Shown here: positions 24,701-36,089 of the stretch, one piece after another
Numbering within the stretch: position 1 is the first letter of the stretch
Layout of the letters: the number at the start of each line of letters is the position of its first letter
Assembly (NCBI GenBank): GCA_003013855.2
Contig: PVNU02003892.1
Location: forward strand, 1,984,001 to 2,048,000
Length of the DNA stretch: 64,000 nucleotides
From: Liriodendron chinense
Taxonomy: Eukaryota > Streptophyta > Magnoliopsida > Magnoliales > Magnoliaceae
Direction of reading: 5' to 3'
The notes under the pieces: generated by a model
The model's database searches: none
The model's input: the letters and a program-made list of their open reading frames with translations, nothing else
What the model was told of the DNA's origin: nothing
Program-made: the position numbers and the translations under genes

Positions 24701-27700
24701 TGATCAAATCCACCTAAGATGCTTTATGCTTGAGGTGGAGTGTATGCAGTGTGTAACCCAAAAAAATCATGAACAAATACAACGTTCAAAGGATGAACAT
24801 GACAATCTGATGTAAATCAATCAAAATCATAAAAAAATGATGTGACTTCTGTTATAGTAAATGGGGTAAGGATTATCATTTCCTTGCTAGTACAAAGTAA
24901 AGCGTCATACAATACCAATACAACTTTAGTAGCTTTTAATTAGATATACATGGATATAATTTGCATAGTATCTGTTATATCTATGCTGCTTATTCAATTT
25001 GTAATATTATTTTAGGGCATGACGCCGGGTACCAGCTTCATCCAACACTTTTGTAGGTTATATGGAGTTTTCAATAGCAGACTTTCAACTCCAGCTACTT
25101 TTATTGTGGGTCACTTTCCATTTTAGATCTTTATTTCTTTCCATGAAATGATCTCTTAAGATGAATGGATAATATGGTTTTGACACATTTATCATAGTGG
25201 GGCTTATGAAACTATGCCACGTAAATGCACATCTACCTATCCAAGTCGGTGGGCATTCCGGTGGAGTACCTAAGATTTGTCCGTTTAATTTATTCAATAG
25301 GCTATAAAAAAATAATAATAATGATATGCGTTTTACACTGATAGGTAAGAAAGGATTTCACCTGCACATCTACCTACAGCTGGCCCACTTTTGGGTGGAT
25401 TGCACACGGACAATGACAATAACAATGGATGGTCATGTGTGGTTGAGCGGCCCAAGTTATTGGTGTTTGCTACAGCACCCAACGTACACTCATGGGATAC
25501 GTCGAGTCGTGAGTATGGTTGTTGGATCAGGGATTGTATTCGATAATCCAAACCGTTGATCCAACGAGAAACAGAGCTGATGCTTGCTGCTTCAAAAATC
25601 TTCAGACTTGAAATATCTTAACCTTCAATCAACGCCCCCACAGAATAATGGTTAAGGGAACGGTCCATATTGAAAAGAAAAGAGTAAATGATTAGACGGT
25701 TGAAATATTCCGATTGGAGAGTCATCGTCTACTGTCGGTAAGGCCCATTACTTATGTGTCTTAGACTTGTGTCTGGTAGACATGGATACCCACGTGTTCA
25801 AGTGTATGTGAGCGGTGTACGCGCGGCCAGCAAGATCACCTATCACCCTCGTTCCCACCTGCTTGGGTAGCGGGGGTTCAATCGAGAAATGTTCTATGTG
25901 GAAGCTGATTGCACCAAGTTATGTGGGCCCCACCACCATCATGTATTGTTATATCCACACTGTCCATCCATTTGACGAAATCGTTTGATAGAATGGTTCA
26001 GAAAAAGAGGCAGATCCAGAGCTCAAGTATACCACACCACAAAAAGCAATGGGGATTCAACACCTACCATTGAAAACTTCTCGGGGGTAAAGGAAGTTTT
26101 GTATCAGGCCGACATTTGTGTTTTCCATTCATCCAGGTCCGTGTGACCTTATGAACAGGTTGGATGGCAAATAAACATCATTGGGAGCCTTAGGAATGTT
26201 TCAACGGTGGGCATCATTGTCCCCACCACTCTCTATAGTATGGTCCACTTGAGCTTTGGATCTCCCTAATTTTTGGGTCATGCCTAAAATGATCTCACAA
26301 AATAGATAGACAATTTGGATATGACACTTACATACTTGTGAGGCCCACATAATTTGGCAACGTCAACACACCACCAACGTGGTTGTGTGTGGGCCGCTTG
26401 CGTCCTGTGTGGGGGTAATGGTCCCGGAGTAATTATGACGGGTCCCAAGTGGAAGCGAATTGCGTGGTGTGCGATCTTGATGGTGTGTTGACATCACTAA
26501 TTTATTTAGGCTCCACCACGATATATGTGTTTTATCCCCCACAGCCCATTTATTTTGAAAAATTATTTTAGGGCATGAGTCAAAAGCTCAAGTAAACCAT
26601 ATCATAGAAAGCAGTGGGGACAATGATTCCCACAGTTGAAACCTTCCTTGGGTCTACCATGATGTTCATTTATCATTCAACCTGTTTACAAGGTCACACA
26701 ACCTTGGATGAAGGGACAACAAATGTCAGAATGATCGGGAACTTCTTCAACCCCAACAATATTTTAATGGTAGATGTTCAATCCCCACTACTATTTGTAG
26801 CGTGGTCCACTTGACATTTAGACATACGTTTTTTTAGGACCACTGTCTAAAACGACCTCAACACATGGAAGGACGGTTTGGAAATAACACATACATCATG
26901 GTGGGGCCTACAGAACATGGTGATGGCAACACACCACCAGTACACCAGGCGCTGCCATCCCAAATGGCATTCATGACAGGGAATCCAAACACCACCTAAC
27001 GGTACCTGTCCCATTGCAATTAACCATAGAAGGGGGGAAAGTGAGAAGGGTTAGCGCCTTAGGAGACACCCGTTGGATGGTGCGGTCATACCGAGTGAAC
27101 TCTTTTAGGCCTACCATAAATGTATGTGGTTTATTCACGCAATCCATTCATATTTTTTCAGCTCATTTTAGGAGATGAGCCCAAAATTTAAGCCTATCCA
27201 AAGCTCAAGTGGACCCCTCCACAGGAAACACCACCCATTATGATGTTTATTTGCCATCCAACCTGTTTGTAAGGTCACACAAACATGGATGAAGGAAAAA
27301 CACAAGATCCAAAACCTTCCCAGCCTCCATTAAGATTTCAATGTTAGGTGTTCAATTCACACCGTCTCCCATAGCGTGGTCCACTTGAGCTTTGGATATA
27401 CTTAGATTTTGGGATGATATCCTAAAAAAGATGGTAAAACGGATGGACGGGTGGATAAGACACATAATTCATGGTCGGTCCCACAAAGTTTACCCAGCAT
27501 GCAATCTAATTTCGTCCCATCCTTCCATCTAGTGCTTGGGTTCCAACTGAGAATGGGTGGGGCCCAAACTCCTTGGATTGCTAGAGCCCGTGGGCAACCA
27601 AACCTCAAACAGAAAAGATGTCTCAACTCCCAAGTCCAGCCATTTCGACTGCAAGTTATGGTCCACCAAGCAGATAACTTCCAATATTTTATGTATGCGA

Positions 27701-28217
27701 TACATCCAACCCGTCCAATATGTTTTACCCATCACGAGGATCACCTTATGTATAAATCATCCATATCCATTCATCAAATAGACCACACTTGTTTTGCAAT
27801 TCATTAGTGGCCAGGCATTGTTTTCTATGGTGTAGCCCACCTGATGACTAGATAATTGAATTTTCCAACGTGTGATCCTCGTGGTGGGGCCAAATGATTG
27901 AAAGGGTTGGATGTCATATGCACTTAATAGATTATAAGCTGTCGTTGGGGGAACTATAACTTGATGTCCAACCTGTTGGACTTGAGAGCTCCAAGCAGAC
28001 TGGAACCTTTGAAAAACATTTCTTGCTTTTTTTTTTATATATATATTTTTTTAACCATTGATTATAATCTATCCACTGAATGATCATTACTGAGGCTGAT
28101 TGGAATTTATTTTCTTCTAAATGGGGTTTGAAGGTGAAGAAAGAGACGCAGATGACTGAAGAAGGGCTCCATGATCTGATCATCAAGGAAGCTCGGCGGT
28201 CTGGTTTGTCACCTTAG
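21761..28217 (+). CDS. bHLH-like transcription factor with ACT-like C-terminal region (four exons predicted)
   Basis: Predicted join 21761-21922, 22965-23105, 23433-23606, 28134-28217, all introns phase 0, 186 residues. Exon 1 ends in helix 1 (RRVAEQLQLLQSLIPNITQ). Exon 2 continues directly with the loop and helix 2 (TDERSILEETRDYLQRI) and a coiled extension. Exon 3 (from VETEKLMERRFVVKI to TTAFVK) resembles the ACT-like dimerisation region that follows the helices in many plant bHLH proteins. Exon 4 supplies a short tail (about KKETQMTEEGLHDLIIKE) and stop TAG. Donors are GTTGAA, GTGAGC and GTAATT; the acceptors end CAG, CAG and AAG. Odd points: no classical basic region with the H-E-R pattern is visible before helix 1. 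A lysine/arginine-rich stretch is encoded in frame at 21710-21733, so an upstream exon or a non-DNA-binding member are both possible. The exon 3 acceptor at 23432 lacks a good pyrimidine tract; 23323 is an alternative site. Subfamily not determined. Intron 3 (4.5 kb) is full of foldback repeats. Confidence 0.6.
23116..23152 (+). repeat. (TTTTC)n microsatellite in intron 2
   Basis: About seven units of TTTTC immediately downstream of the predicted exon 2 donor. It lies 11 bp into the intron, so length variation could affect splicing, though that is only an inference. Confidence 0.9.
24205..24625. repeat. Long-arm foldback repeat in bHLH intron 3
   Basis: Left arm AGGTGGGGCCCACTGTAATG and right arm CATCACGGTAGGCCCCACCT are inverted copies; inside them AGCTCATTTTAGGCG / TAAAGTAATCTCACAAAATG and ACTCGAGTGGGC / GCCCACTTGAGTC also pair. 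The centre carries the family's AACTTCCACAGTTGAAATATTC and CCACAGAAGTTTCGAATCA. Confidence 0.7.
25908..26365. repeat. Long-arm foldback repeat in bHLH intron 3 (best preserved copy)
   Basis: Left end AAGTTATGTGGGCCCCACC and right end GAGGCCCACATAATTTGG form inverted arms of about 140 bp. The paired blocks inside are ATCCACACTGTCCATCCATT / AATAGATAGACAATTTGGAT and GCTCAAGTATACCACACCA / TATGGTCCACTTGAGC. Length about 460 bp, no frame. Target duplication not certain. Confidence 0.75.
26500..26925. repeat. Long-arm foldback repeat in bHLH intron 3
   Basis: Left arm with GGCTCCACCACGATATATGTG and TTATTTTAGGGCATGAG; right arm with CATACATCATGGTGGGGCC and CTAAAACGACCTC. They are inverted copies about 420 bp apart. 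TGTGTTGACATCAC (26490) and GATGGCAACACACC (26922) may be the outermost inverted ends. Confidence 0.65.
27105..27492. repeat. Long-arm foldback repeat in bHLH intron 3
   Basis: Left arm TAGGCCTACCATAAATGTATG and right arm CATAATTCATGGTCGGTCCCAC pair. The inner blocks AAAGCTCAAGTGGACCC and GTGGTCCACTTGAGCTTTGG are also inverted. The central segment is shorter than in the other copies (deletion after CACCACCCATTATGATG). Confidence 0.65.
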
Positions 28218-28587
28218 CATCCTAAATGTTGGGCCCACTTGGGTGATGAATGGATGAATGGATGGACGACAATGCCAGTGGGAACCCTGGAAAAGATGAG
28301 ATGTGCACATATCATGTAGTCTTGATTAGTGTTTGCATCGTTTCTATTCATTAATGTAAGGGATCGAACTACTTGTTCGAAATGCTGTCTTTATTTATTC
28401 AATGTTTTGACGAGTGAACTTGAGTTGCAGCACACGTGTAAGACTAAGGCCATATATTAGGTGGCCACATGCGTGTGATAAAGATGATTAGTTGGAAAAT
28501 GAGGTTTGTGTTTGAAAGTCGGCCTAGAAGAATATGTTAGATCTGACAGCAGGTTGTTGTAGCCGGCAGTTGTTGTCTGCTTTCTCC

Positions 28588-29098
28588 CTACGCAAGGAGG
28601 ACGTGGTACAAATTCACGAGAAGATAAAAAGAAAAATAATTTTTAAAAAATATTGAATAATTATAAGATCATTTCTGCACTGCTTTAAATAATAAACTAA
28701 ATCCTAAGAATATGTATTAAATTCCAATTACAATTAAAACTTCTAAGTAAACAAAAACTAAACAAACTAAAGTTTGAAATTACTAAAAGTAATAGGTTTT
28801 CTAAAATCTCATTTTTTTCTATTGTAACTGTCCGTTTTCTAGCGAAACTTACAAACGCGACCAACTTTAAGGGGTCAATTCAACCCAAAACGAAATTTTA
28901 ATTGAAATCCATATGTTGTGTACCCCGTAACTCCTCCCGGATCAAAAGTTTTGACCAATTTTCGGTCCGCCTTCTTTTGGTCCGTACATGCAAAAAATTG
29001 TCGATTTTGCTGCCTTTTCCTTGATCTTTTTTTTGTCCATGTGCAATAGGAATGTGTTTGATCTATGCCCTTCATCAAGGAGTTCTTGTCCTACATCA
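28588..29098 (-). repeat. Solo LTR, divergent relative of the CRM-like gypsy LTRs
   Basis: The landmarks of the LTRs at 50971 and 56170 occur in the same order: CGCAAGGAGGACGTGGTA near the left end, AAAGATAAAAAG, a long AT-rich middle, then GTACCCCGTAACTCCTCCCGGAT, CGGTCCGCCTTCTTTTG and the terminal TCCTACATCA at 29089-29098. No pol-like sequence adjoins it, so it is a solo LTR or a fragment. The left limit is approximate, and I see no clear target duplication. Confidence 0.65.
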
Positions 29099-29389
29099 CT
29101 TCGGCTTGAAGATTTGAATTACTCCTAGACTACCGCTTTCTTAGTGGAATAGATAGCTTCATGCACCAAAACCCCATACAAAATCTGGCGGCCCTTCACA
29201 CCCTTGTGATAGCGGAAAAAAATGCTTGGGGGATGTCGTTTAATTGCTAGCCAACACCGTCGGAGATGATTTGGGAGAGGGAGTTTCAAATGCTAATTGG
29301 CCTGAACTCCTCTACTTTAGTAGCACCAAGCCTCAATATGATACGATTAAAATAATATAAACCAACAAATCGTTTTGAAAAAAAAAGTC

Positions 29390-30405
29390 TTTTAAAAAGA
29401 AAGGAAACCCATATGGACCTAGTGCTTTGTCCCTAAGGAGAGCAGCCTCCTTAACCTCTTCTAAAGAGAGAGAGGTCTAGAATGTTACTCATTAACCTCG
29501 TTGAAATTCACAAAAGTGATTATCTCCAATCAACTAGTCGCATGACGATCCTCACAAGTAAAGAGAGATGAAAAGTGGTTAAGAACAATTCTCCTAAGGT
29601 CCATTTTCACTTTTCAATGTACCACCATCTGGATCCATAAGCTCCCCTTTAGATTTGCAAAGGCCTAGTTGTAAGCTTTGTTTGGACAATGCCATGGAAA
29701 AATAGAGTGTTCTTATCACCTTCATTATTCCAAGTAACCCTAGAGCACTACTTCCAAAGGACCCCTTCCTGCGTAAGGACATTGTGGCATGCAACCAAAG
29801 TTTTGAATGAATAAAATGCTAAAGGCATCCATATCACCTTCTTCAGCCATCTCTTGGAAACACAAAATGATGTTTTTCAGCTGAGGAACTGGTTCCCAAA
29901 AGCCTCCTAATTATTGCATAAAAAAGTTGATGTTTGAGAACCTGCAACTGCTTGGGAAAAATGAAAAGGGCTTGACTATAGAAATTAGTTGACCTCCACC
30001 ACTTCACAATTAGACAGAGTCGGGATGACCTAACCGCATAAGCTAAAATTAGAAAGGAGGTTTGGGGGTCTTAATCGACAAAAATGGAGTTGTATTCAGA
30101 AGTCGTTCGATTCAATGTCCAAAAATCACCCTCCCCGATCACCGGAGAAAATAAACCAGTCCAGACAACGAAATATTGCATCGCCCGACTATGTTAGTTC
30201 GAGCACGATCCAAGAGAAAGACCAACGATGTGAAAGAAGAGAAGATTGCAAAAGAGGGAGATTTGAACTGAAAGACCGATGATCCAAGATAAAATCATTC
30301 AATTTCATCATACCTTTTTTTAAAATTCCCTCCTTTGTTAGAAACCGCAGGCATGTGTTCAAAATGCCTCCCATGTCAACAATCAGATAGATCTGAAGCA
30401 ACCAT
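29390..30405 (-). pseudogene. LINE (non-LTR retrotransposon) fragment: endonuclease end and RT start
   Basis: Read on the minus strand: an endonuclease-like stretch with GGILNTCLRFL and KKGMMKLNDFILDH (about 30265-30385), a region resembling the endonuclease-RT linker (about 29880-30000), then GDKNTLFFHG at 29691-29720, a hallmark just upstream of RT in plant LINEs, and ALLRDKALGPYGFPF (about 29400-29450), the first RT motif with two residue changes. Many stops and frameshifts. The copia element inserted at 30401-30405 interrupts the endonuclease end; RT continuation to the left is lost. Confidence 0.75.
30401..30405 (+). repeat. Target-site duplication of the copia element (ACCAT)
   Basis: ACCAT directly precedes the LTR start TGTTGAGG. 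The same 5 bp follow the terminal CA of the inverted copy's LTR: + strand ATGGT at 48089-48093. Confidence 0.8.
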
Positions 30406-30992
30406 TGTTGAGGTGTGGAGCCAATCCCACCAGGAAGTGGTCGGGCGCCCGACGGTCAAGTGGATCGGGCGCTCGGTGCCCAAGGCGGGCGCCTGACCAA
30501 GTTTGGTCGGACACCCAAAATTCGGGCCTTTTCTTATTGAGCTCGTTGGAAGATTTCTACATTGGGCAAGCGCCCGACTAAAGCTGACTAGGCGCCCGAC
30601 TGGATGCGAGGTGTTTCGCAGGCTTTCCTTTTTTGGGTTCTATTTCCGTATTTTACTATAAAAAAGGGTGTCACTCGGGATTAGAATATGGGATTAAGGA
30701 TTCTATATGTCCAAGGTGAGAAAAAAAGAATAGGTTAGCAAAAAGGGCCATCTCTGTGCATGGGAGTATCGAGGAAGGTAAGTGTATTGCTTGTAACTTT
30801 GTTTTCTTCGTAGTGGAACTTTGCACTCGTGGTTTTTACTTTTATTGGGATTTTTTCACATAAATTTTGTCTGGTAGGTTATTGGTTTGTTTCAATTCCG
30901 CTTCTAGTTGTTATTTCTTCTTGTTTATCGTTTGTGGGTGAGACCGAAGATTGGATCTCGGTTCATCGACTTTGTTGGCATGCTACACAACA
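30406..30992 (+). repeat. 5' LTR of a Ty1/copia element (587 bp)
   Basis: Begins TGTTGAGG and ends CACAACA; a primer site follows 2 bp later. The U3 part (30440-30610) is rich in CG dyads such as GGGCGCCCGAC and CCTGACCAAGTTTGGTCGG. TATAAAAAAGGG at 30657-30668 is the likely TATA box. It matches the inverted LTR at 48094-48682 along its whole length. Confidence 0.88.
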
Positions 30993-30994
30993 AC

Positions 30995-31005
30995 TGGTAT
31001 CAGAG
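30995..31005 (+). other. Primer binding site, initiator-Met tRNA
   Basis: TGGTATCAGAG two bases after the LTR, complementary to the 3' end of plant initiator methionine tRNA. It marks the start of minus-strand synthesis and the 5' orientation of the element. Confidence 0.9.
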
Positions 31006-31031
31006 TTATTGGTTTAGTTCAAGTGGGAGCG

Positions 31032-31370
31032 ATGACGGAAGAAGGAAAGACTAGAATTGAAAAGTTTGATGGTTCAAACTTTGCCTTCTAGAAGATGCAG
31101 ATGGAGGATTATCTATATCAGAAGAACCTCTATGTTCTTCTAGAAGGAAAAGAGAAGAAACCAGAGAAGATGACAAATGATGAATGGGCTTTAGTGGATC
31201 GGAAGGCTTTAAGAACAATCTGACTCTCTTTGTCTAAGAGCATCACCTTCAATATATCCAAGGTAAAGACCACAAAAGAAGTAATGCAAGCTCTAGCTAC
31301 GATGTATGAGAAACCCTCGTCGTCCAACAAGGTTCATCTTATGAAATGGCTATTCAACATGAAGATGTCA
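31032..31370 (+). pseudogene. Ty1/copia gag, N-terminal part
   Basis: ATG at 31032, 27 bp after the primer site, opens a frame beginning MTEEGKTRIEKFDGSNFAF and reading on through typical copia gag sequence to FNMKMS. Two in-frame stops break it: TAG where tryptophan is expected (about 31089) and TGA where arginine is expected (about 31219); both are single transition changes. The frame is then cut by the insertion at 31372-33335 and resumes at 33340 with DGGGMAEHLNEF. Gag forms the virus-like particle that packages the element RNA. Confidence 0.8.
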
Positions 31371-31371
31371 A

Positions 31372-33335
31372 TGAAATTGCAGTTTTACCGCTTGTAGAGA
31401 TACTTGGAGATATGCCTAATGTCCTAGAGGGGGGTGAATAGGACTTTTTGAATTTTCAATTGCAATTTAAAGATAATTTAAATCGATTACACCAACCATG
31501 ATTATCACAATTACATTCAAGGCAAATACATGATCAATTTGCAAGAAAGACTATCATTGGCATTTTATCAAACTGTTAGTATTCATGATTGACTAAGCTA
31601 TTTCACACGTTCAACACATAGCAATCATTCAATCTCACAATGCACAACGATATATAGTGGTTCGGTTTCCCTACTCCACTCTCGGTTCACGATCTCAACC
31701 TATGAGAACACCGAATTTCACTATAGTCGTGGTTTTAAATCAGGTTAACCATTAACCTTAACATCATATGTTCTAAGACCGCGTTTACCATCCATTGATG
31801 GCCCAAACCAGGGACTTAACAAGTTTGGATCTCAAACTCTCACCAATCCTAATCCAAGGACGGTCACGTATACTCCCGCCGGAGTTTTCCAATCCAGGGA
31901 ATAATAACTCAATAAATGGACTCTCAAATACTAGACATACCTAGACAATTGAGCCCTGATTCGATGCCTTTGATGAGTAGCTTCAGCTCCACATGCTTCA
32001 GCTTCTCTTTGTGCTCCTAAGATCAGCTATCGATGCAAATGATATGTGTATGATTATGCCGGGTAGTTGGGAGAGAGATGGTCAAGTTCCTCTTGCCTAT
32101 TCAATGCAATGGTTATGAAGGAACTACCAAACTTCAGCATTCAATGACTGCAAAAGACCTCATGATGATATTTCGAAGGTTAGTCAGCCATGAATGTAAA
32201 TCTTGAGTTCATACTTCTAACCGAGCTTTCAATACTCAATGATAAGCCATTAATGGCTAGGTTTGAATGATGAACTCAAGGGAGTTAAGAGCAAGAAGGG
32301 TAAGAATGACTGAGTTAAAGCTCTCTCACTTAGCTCTTGATGAGTATTGAATTGCATACCATTAAAGATCATGAGATATAGCTTTATAGGGCCCCAAATG
32401 ATGGCCCTAACGGATCTAAAACGGGCATATCTGACCTGTCAGAGAGAAGCCCGACTGGTCGGATAGGTCAAGCATAAGACAGCCGCTGGAACCATTTTGG
32501 ATCTGACCAACCAGTCAAGACCGATTGGATGGCCAGCCAGCTAAAGGCTGCATTGTTTCTGGATAATTTTTCTGAGCTTGTCCGACCGGTCAAGACCGGT
32601 TGGATGACTTCCTAGATTTATGCAATAAGGCTGCTGTATACATCCTATTATACTGACTGACCGGTCAAGACCAGTCGGATGTCTTGCCAGACCTCTATAG
32701 CAATGGTTGCTGGACATATTTGCCATGCTAGGCCGGCATTCTATTCAGCAAGGCAAGTCATTTCAAGTGAGGGTTGCTGGACAGAATGAAATGGTCAGTC
32801 CGACCGGTCGGCATTCTATTCAGCAAGGCAAGTCATTTCAAGTGAGGGTTGCTGGACAAAATGAAATGGTCAGTCCGACCGGTTAAGACCGGTCGACTGG
32901 CTTGGAGTTTATACTCATCAGCAGCAGTTCACTTCAAGGGTCTGTCTGACTAGTCCAGACCGTTCGGCAACCTTATAACCATGGCAACTCAGCTGAATAT
33001 TCAGCATGAAATGATGGTGTATGGAGTCCAATGATTGGGCGATGTTTTCAATTATGATATTAACACCTACCATGAAAAATCAAGCCTGGACTACTTGAGC
33101 TAAAGGGTCAAGAAATGAATAGGTTAAGATGTGTTGATAATTACGTCATTCATTTATGTTTTGGGATTCCTAATGTCGATCTGTATGCAACTTACATGAA
33201 ATATTGTATCTGTTTGAGCTTGAGCAAGGGAAGTAGCATAGACTTCAAGTCTTGAGCTTTAATTCTTCGACCGGGGCTTACAAGACAGGACGCGACCAAA
33301 TGGTACGACAATTGACAAAGTAAAGTGTACTAACA
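31372..33335 (+). repeat. Probable solo LTR (1964 bp) inserted in the copia gag
   Basis: Begins TGAAATTGCAG, ends GTACTAACA, and is flanked by GTCAA (31367-31371) and GTCAG (33336-33340), a 5-bp duplication with one difference. It sits exactly between gag codons (KMS before, DGGG after). It contains TGTCCTAGAGGGGGGTGAATAG (31418-31440), a motif common in plant LTR elements. The interval 32450-32990 holds about seven imperfect copies of a CCGACCGGTC..GACCGGTCGG dyad. No coding region. A solo LTR is the simplest reading; orientation is uncertain. Confidence 0.6.
32734..32883 (+). repeat. 75-bp tandem duplication
   Basis: The unit starting CGGCATTCTATTCAGCAAGG and ending AATGGTCAGTCCGACCGGT occurs at 32734 and again at 32809 with almost no difference. 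The repeat boundary falls in a GACCGGTC dyad, which may have promoted slippage or unequal exchange. Confidence 0.9.
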
Positions 33336-33339
33336 GTCA

Positions 33340-35340
33340 GATGGTGGGGGCATGGCTGAACATCTAAACGAGTTCAATACAATCACAAGCCAATTGGAAT
33401 CCGTTGGCATCACTTTTGGTGACGAGGTCAGGGTGCTATTGATCTTTTCCAGTTTACCAGAAAGTTGGGATGGTTTGGTGATTGCCATGAGCAATTCTTT
33501 AGGGTCGACGAAGTTGAAATTCGATAATGTGGTGGGTCCAATTCTCAGCGAAGAATCTAGAAGGAGGGCATCAGGAGTTTTAGGAGATTCGGGAAATGCT
33601 CTAAACGTTGAAGGAAGAGGAAGCTCGTTGAACAAAGGTGGCAATTAACACGGGCATTCTAAGTCAAGGAAGAAGTCCAATGGACCGAAAAACAAGGACG
33701 GGTGTTGGCATTGTGGGAAGAAGGGACACATGAAACATGATTGTAGGGTGCTTAAAAAATAAGAAGGAAGCTCTTAAGGTGAGAAGGATTCAATGAATCT
33801 ATCTGAGGAGAGTGACACAAAGGCGTTGATCTTGTCTCTTGATATACGGAATGAGTCTTGGGTTATAGACTCAGGTGCTTCGTTTCATACTACTTTATCA
33901 AAGGAAGTTCTTCGTAATTATATGTCAGGTGACTTCGAGACAGTCTACTTGGGTGATGATGAGTTGTGCAGTATTGTTGGAAAGGAAGACGTTCATATAA
34001 GTAAAAAAAAAAAAAAAAAAGACGTAACAATCTTGAAATTGAAGGATGTCAGACATGTATCGAGCTTGAGAAGAAACTTGATCTCAGTGGGGCAGTTAGC
34101 CGATACCGGATATGTAATGACATTCACTAGTGATTCTTGGAAGGTCACAAAAGGTGCCTTGGTGATATCTCGATGCAAGAAGGAAGGTACTTTGTACGTG
34201 ACTTCTGGATCATACAGTTCACTTGTAGTCGCATCAATTGGAGTGAATGGGCAGTTATGGCATCAGAGGTTGAGACATGAGTGAGAAGATGATGAAAGTA
34301 CTATTGTCAAAAGGGAAGCTACCAGGGTTGAAGTTTATCGACTTGGAATTCTGTGAGGACTGTGTGTATGGCAAACAGAAGAGAGTAAGCTTCAAGAAAA
34401 CAGGACGAGCTCCAAAGACGCATCTGTTGGAACTTGTACGCACTGATGTGTGGGGACCGGTACAGGTATCAACTCTTGGTGGATCACATTATTTTGTCTT
34501 TTTCATTAATGATGCTAGTAGAAAAATGTGGGTCTATTTCTTAAAACATAAATCTGAAGTGTTTGATGTATTTAAGAAGTGAAAGGTACTGGTAAAAATG
34601 AGACAAGTAAAATTGTAAAGTGTCTCAAATCTGATAATGGGAGAGAGTACTGTGATTAGAGGTTTGAGGAGTATTGTGCAGCAAATGGGATCAAACATCA
34701 TGAAATGATTTCAGGGACATCGCAGTAGAATCGTGTGGTTGAGCGCATTAATAGGACTATTCTTGAGCGCACTAGGAGCATGAGGCTACATGTAGGGTTG
34801 CCCAAGACATTTTGGGCAGATGCTATGAATACTGCCGTATATCTCATTAATAGAGGTCCCTCAGCACCATTAGATGGTGGGTTACCAGAAGAAACATGGA
34901 TTGGGAAAGAAGTAAACCTTGCACTTCATATATTCATATTGATGCAGAGGACAGAAACAAGATGAATGCAAAGTCCAGGAGGTGTACATTTAGAGACTAT
35001 GGGCAACATGATTTTGGCTATCGGTTCTGGGATACAGAGAATCGAAAAATCATCAGAAGCAAGGACGTAATCTTCAATGAAAAAGTGATGCATAAAAACA
35101 GTTTGCAGCAAAAGCAGAATAAGGTCGATGAGAAAGAATTCGTAGAGTTGGAAGAGTTACCGGACACAGGTGTTACAGTGCCACAGGATGAACATGCACA
35201 GGAGCATGATAAAGTAGGGCCGCAAACACCAGTTGTGAGAAGGTCTACTTAGGAGAGGAGACCCAAGGTTCGATATTCTCCCTCCTTACATTATCTACTG
35301 CTAACAGATAAGGGTGAACCAGAGTGTTTTGAAGAGGATC
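33340..35340 (+). pseudogene. Ty1/copia gag end, protease, integrase and RT linker (5' half, cut at inversion breakpoint)
   Basis: Order and style fit a Tnt1/Tork-like copia polyprotein. Gag end from 33340; zinc knuckle CWHCGKKGHMKHDC at 33703-33744; protease with WVIDSGASFHTT (about 33859-33894), whose DSGA is the catalytic motif; pre-integrase zinc region from about LWHQRLRHE (34254-34284) through a frameshift to CEDCVYGK; integrase core with RTDVWGP near 34440 and SDNG near 34633; the end of integrase with AVYLINRGPSAPL near 34830; then linker VRYSPSLHYLLLTDKGEPEC up to about 35337. Broken by a frameshift at 34280, stops (for example about 33759 and 34582), an 18-A insertion at 34004-34021 and deletions. 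The sequence stops just before the RT domain; the remainder is found inverted at 48753-50287. Confidence 0.85.
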
Positions 35341-35600
35341 TAATGATTGGAGTGAATTTCACATAATCATCACAGTAGGCCTTATAATCGTCATAGAGGG
35401 TCTGAAGAAGTTTTTAACAGTGGCTATTCAATCACTAATATTTCTAGAGATGTGATCCACTTGAGATTTGAAATATGCTTAATTTTTGTACCATGACCTA
35501 AAACAAGCTTGGAAAATTGATGAATGGCATGGGTATACAACACATACATTAAGGTGGGCATTGTAAAAATCAAGAGTTGACATTTCTCTCCCAACTGCTT
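35337..35600 (-). repeat. One arm of a foldback repeat abutting the copia break
   Basis: Read on the minus strand this is a left arm and centre of the foldback family (CCCACCTTAATGTATGTG, TCAAATCTCAAGTGGATCACA, then AATTCACTCCAATCATTAG). It begins exactly where copia sequence ends. Its arm has the variant ACCTTAATG, also seen in the orphan right arm at 50288-50400. Confidence 0.6.
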
Positions 35601-35879
35601 TATTTAGTGGGGCCCACCTAAATTTTTGACCCTAGGTATAACGTTGGATGACCCACTTAATGGTGGGAGTAGATAGATTTCAGGTACACATCACTGGGGC
35701 CCCTACATGATTATCTTTTGACCTAAAACTTATCGAACCTATTGAAAAGTAAACTTTTGTATGTTTATGGCCCATGCAAGGCTTGAAATTACCTCAAGTT
35801 TTTCCCAACATGTATGTCTTGATGGACTTATTCCAATAACTATCTACATTGTTATATATGTGCACCATTTTCGGATATT

Positions 35880-36088
35880 GTAAATTATTTAGTTAATCAA
35901 ATTCAACTTCCGTGAATATAATATAAGATTTCAATCCTTTCAAAATATATGCTGCCAAACAAAAACTTTAGATTTCAGTACATTCCAATTATAGAATGCC
36001 AAACATAATATAGGATTTCCAATACATTGGATTCCAAGTATTTATGATTTGAAATCCAAATCATTCTAAATACAAGCAACCAAACGAG
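35880..36088. repeat. MITE fragment ending CCAAACGAGCCCTTAG
   Basis: AT-rich sequence with GAAATCC / GGATTTC words and a terminal CAACCAAACGAGCCC motif typical of PIF/Harbinger-like MITEs. Similar sequence occurs at 56990-57130 and 63520-63680. The left end was not identified. Confidence 0.45.
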
Positions 36089-36089
36089 C

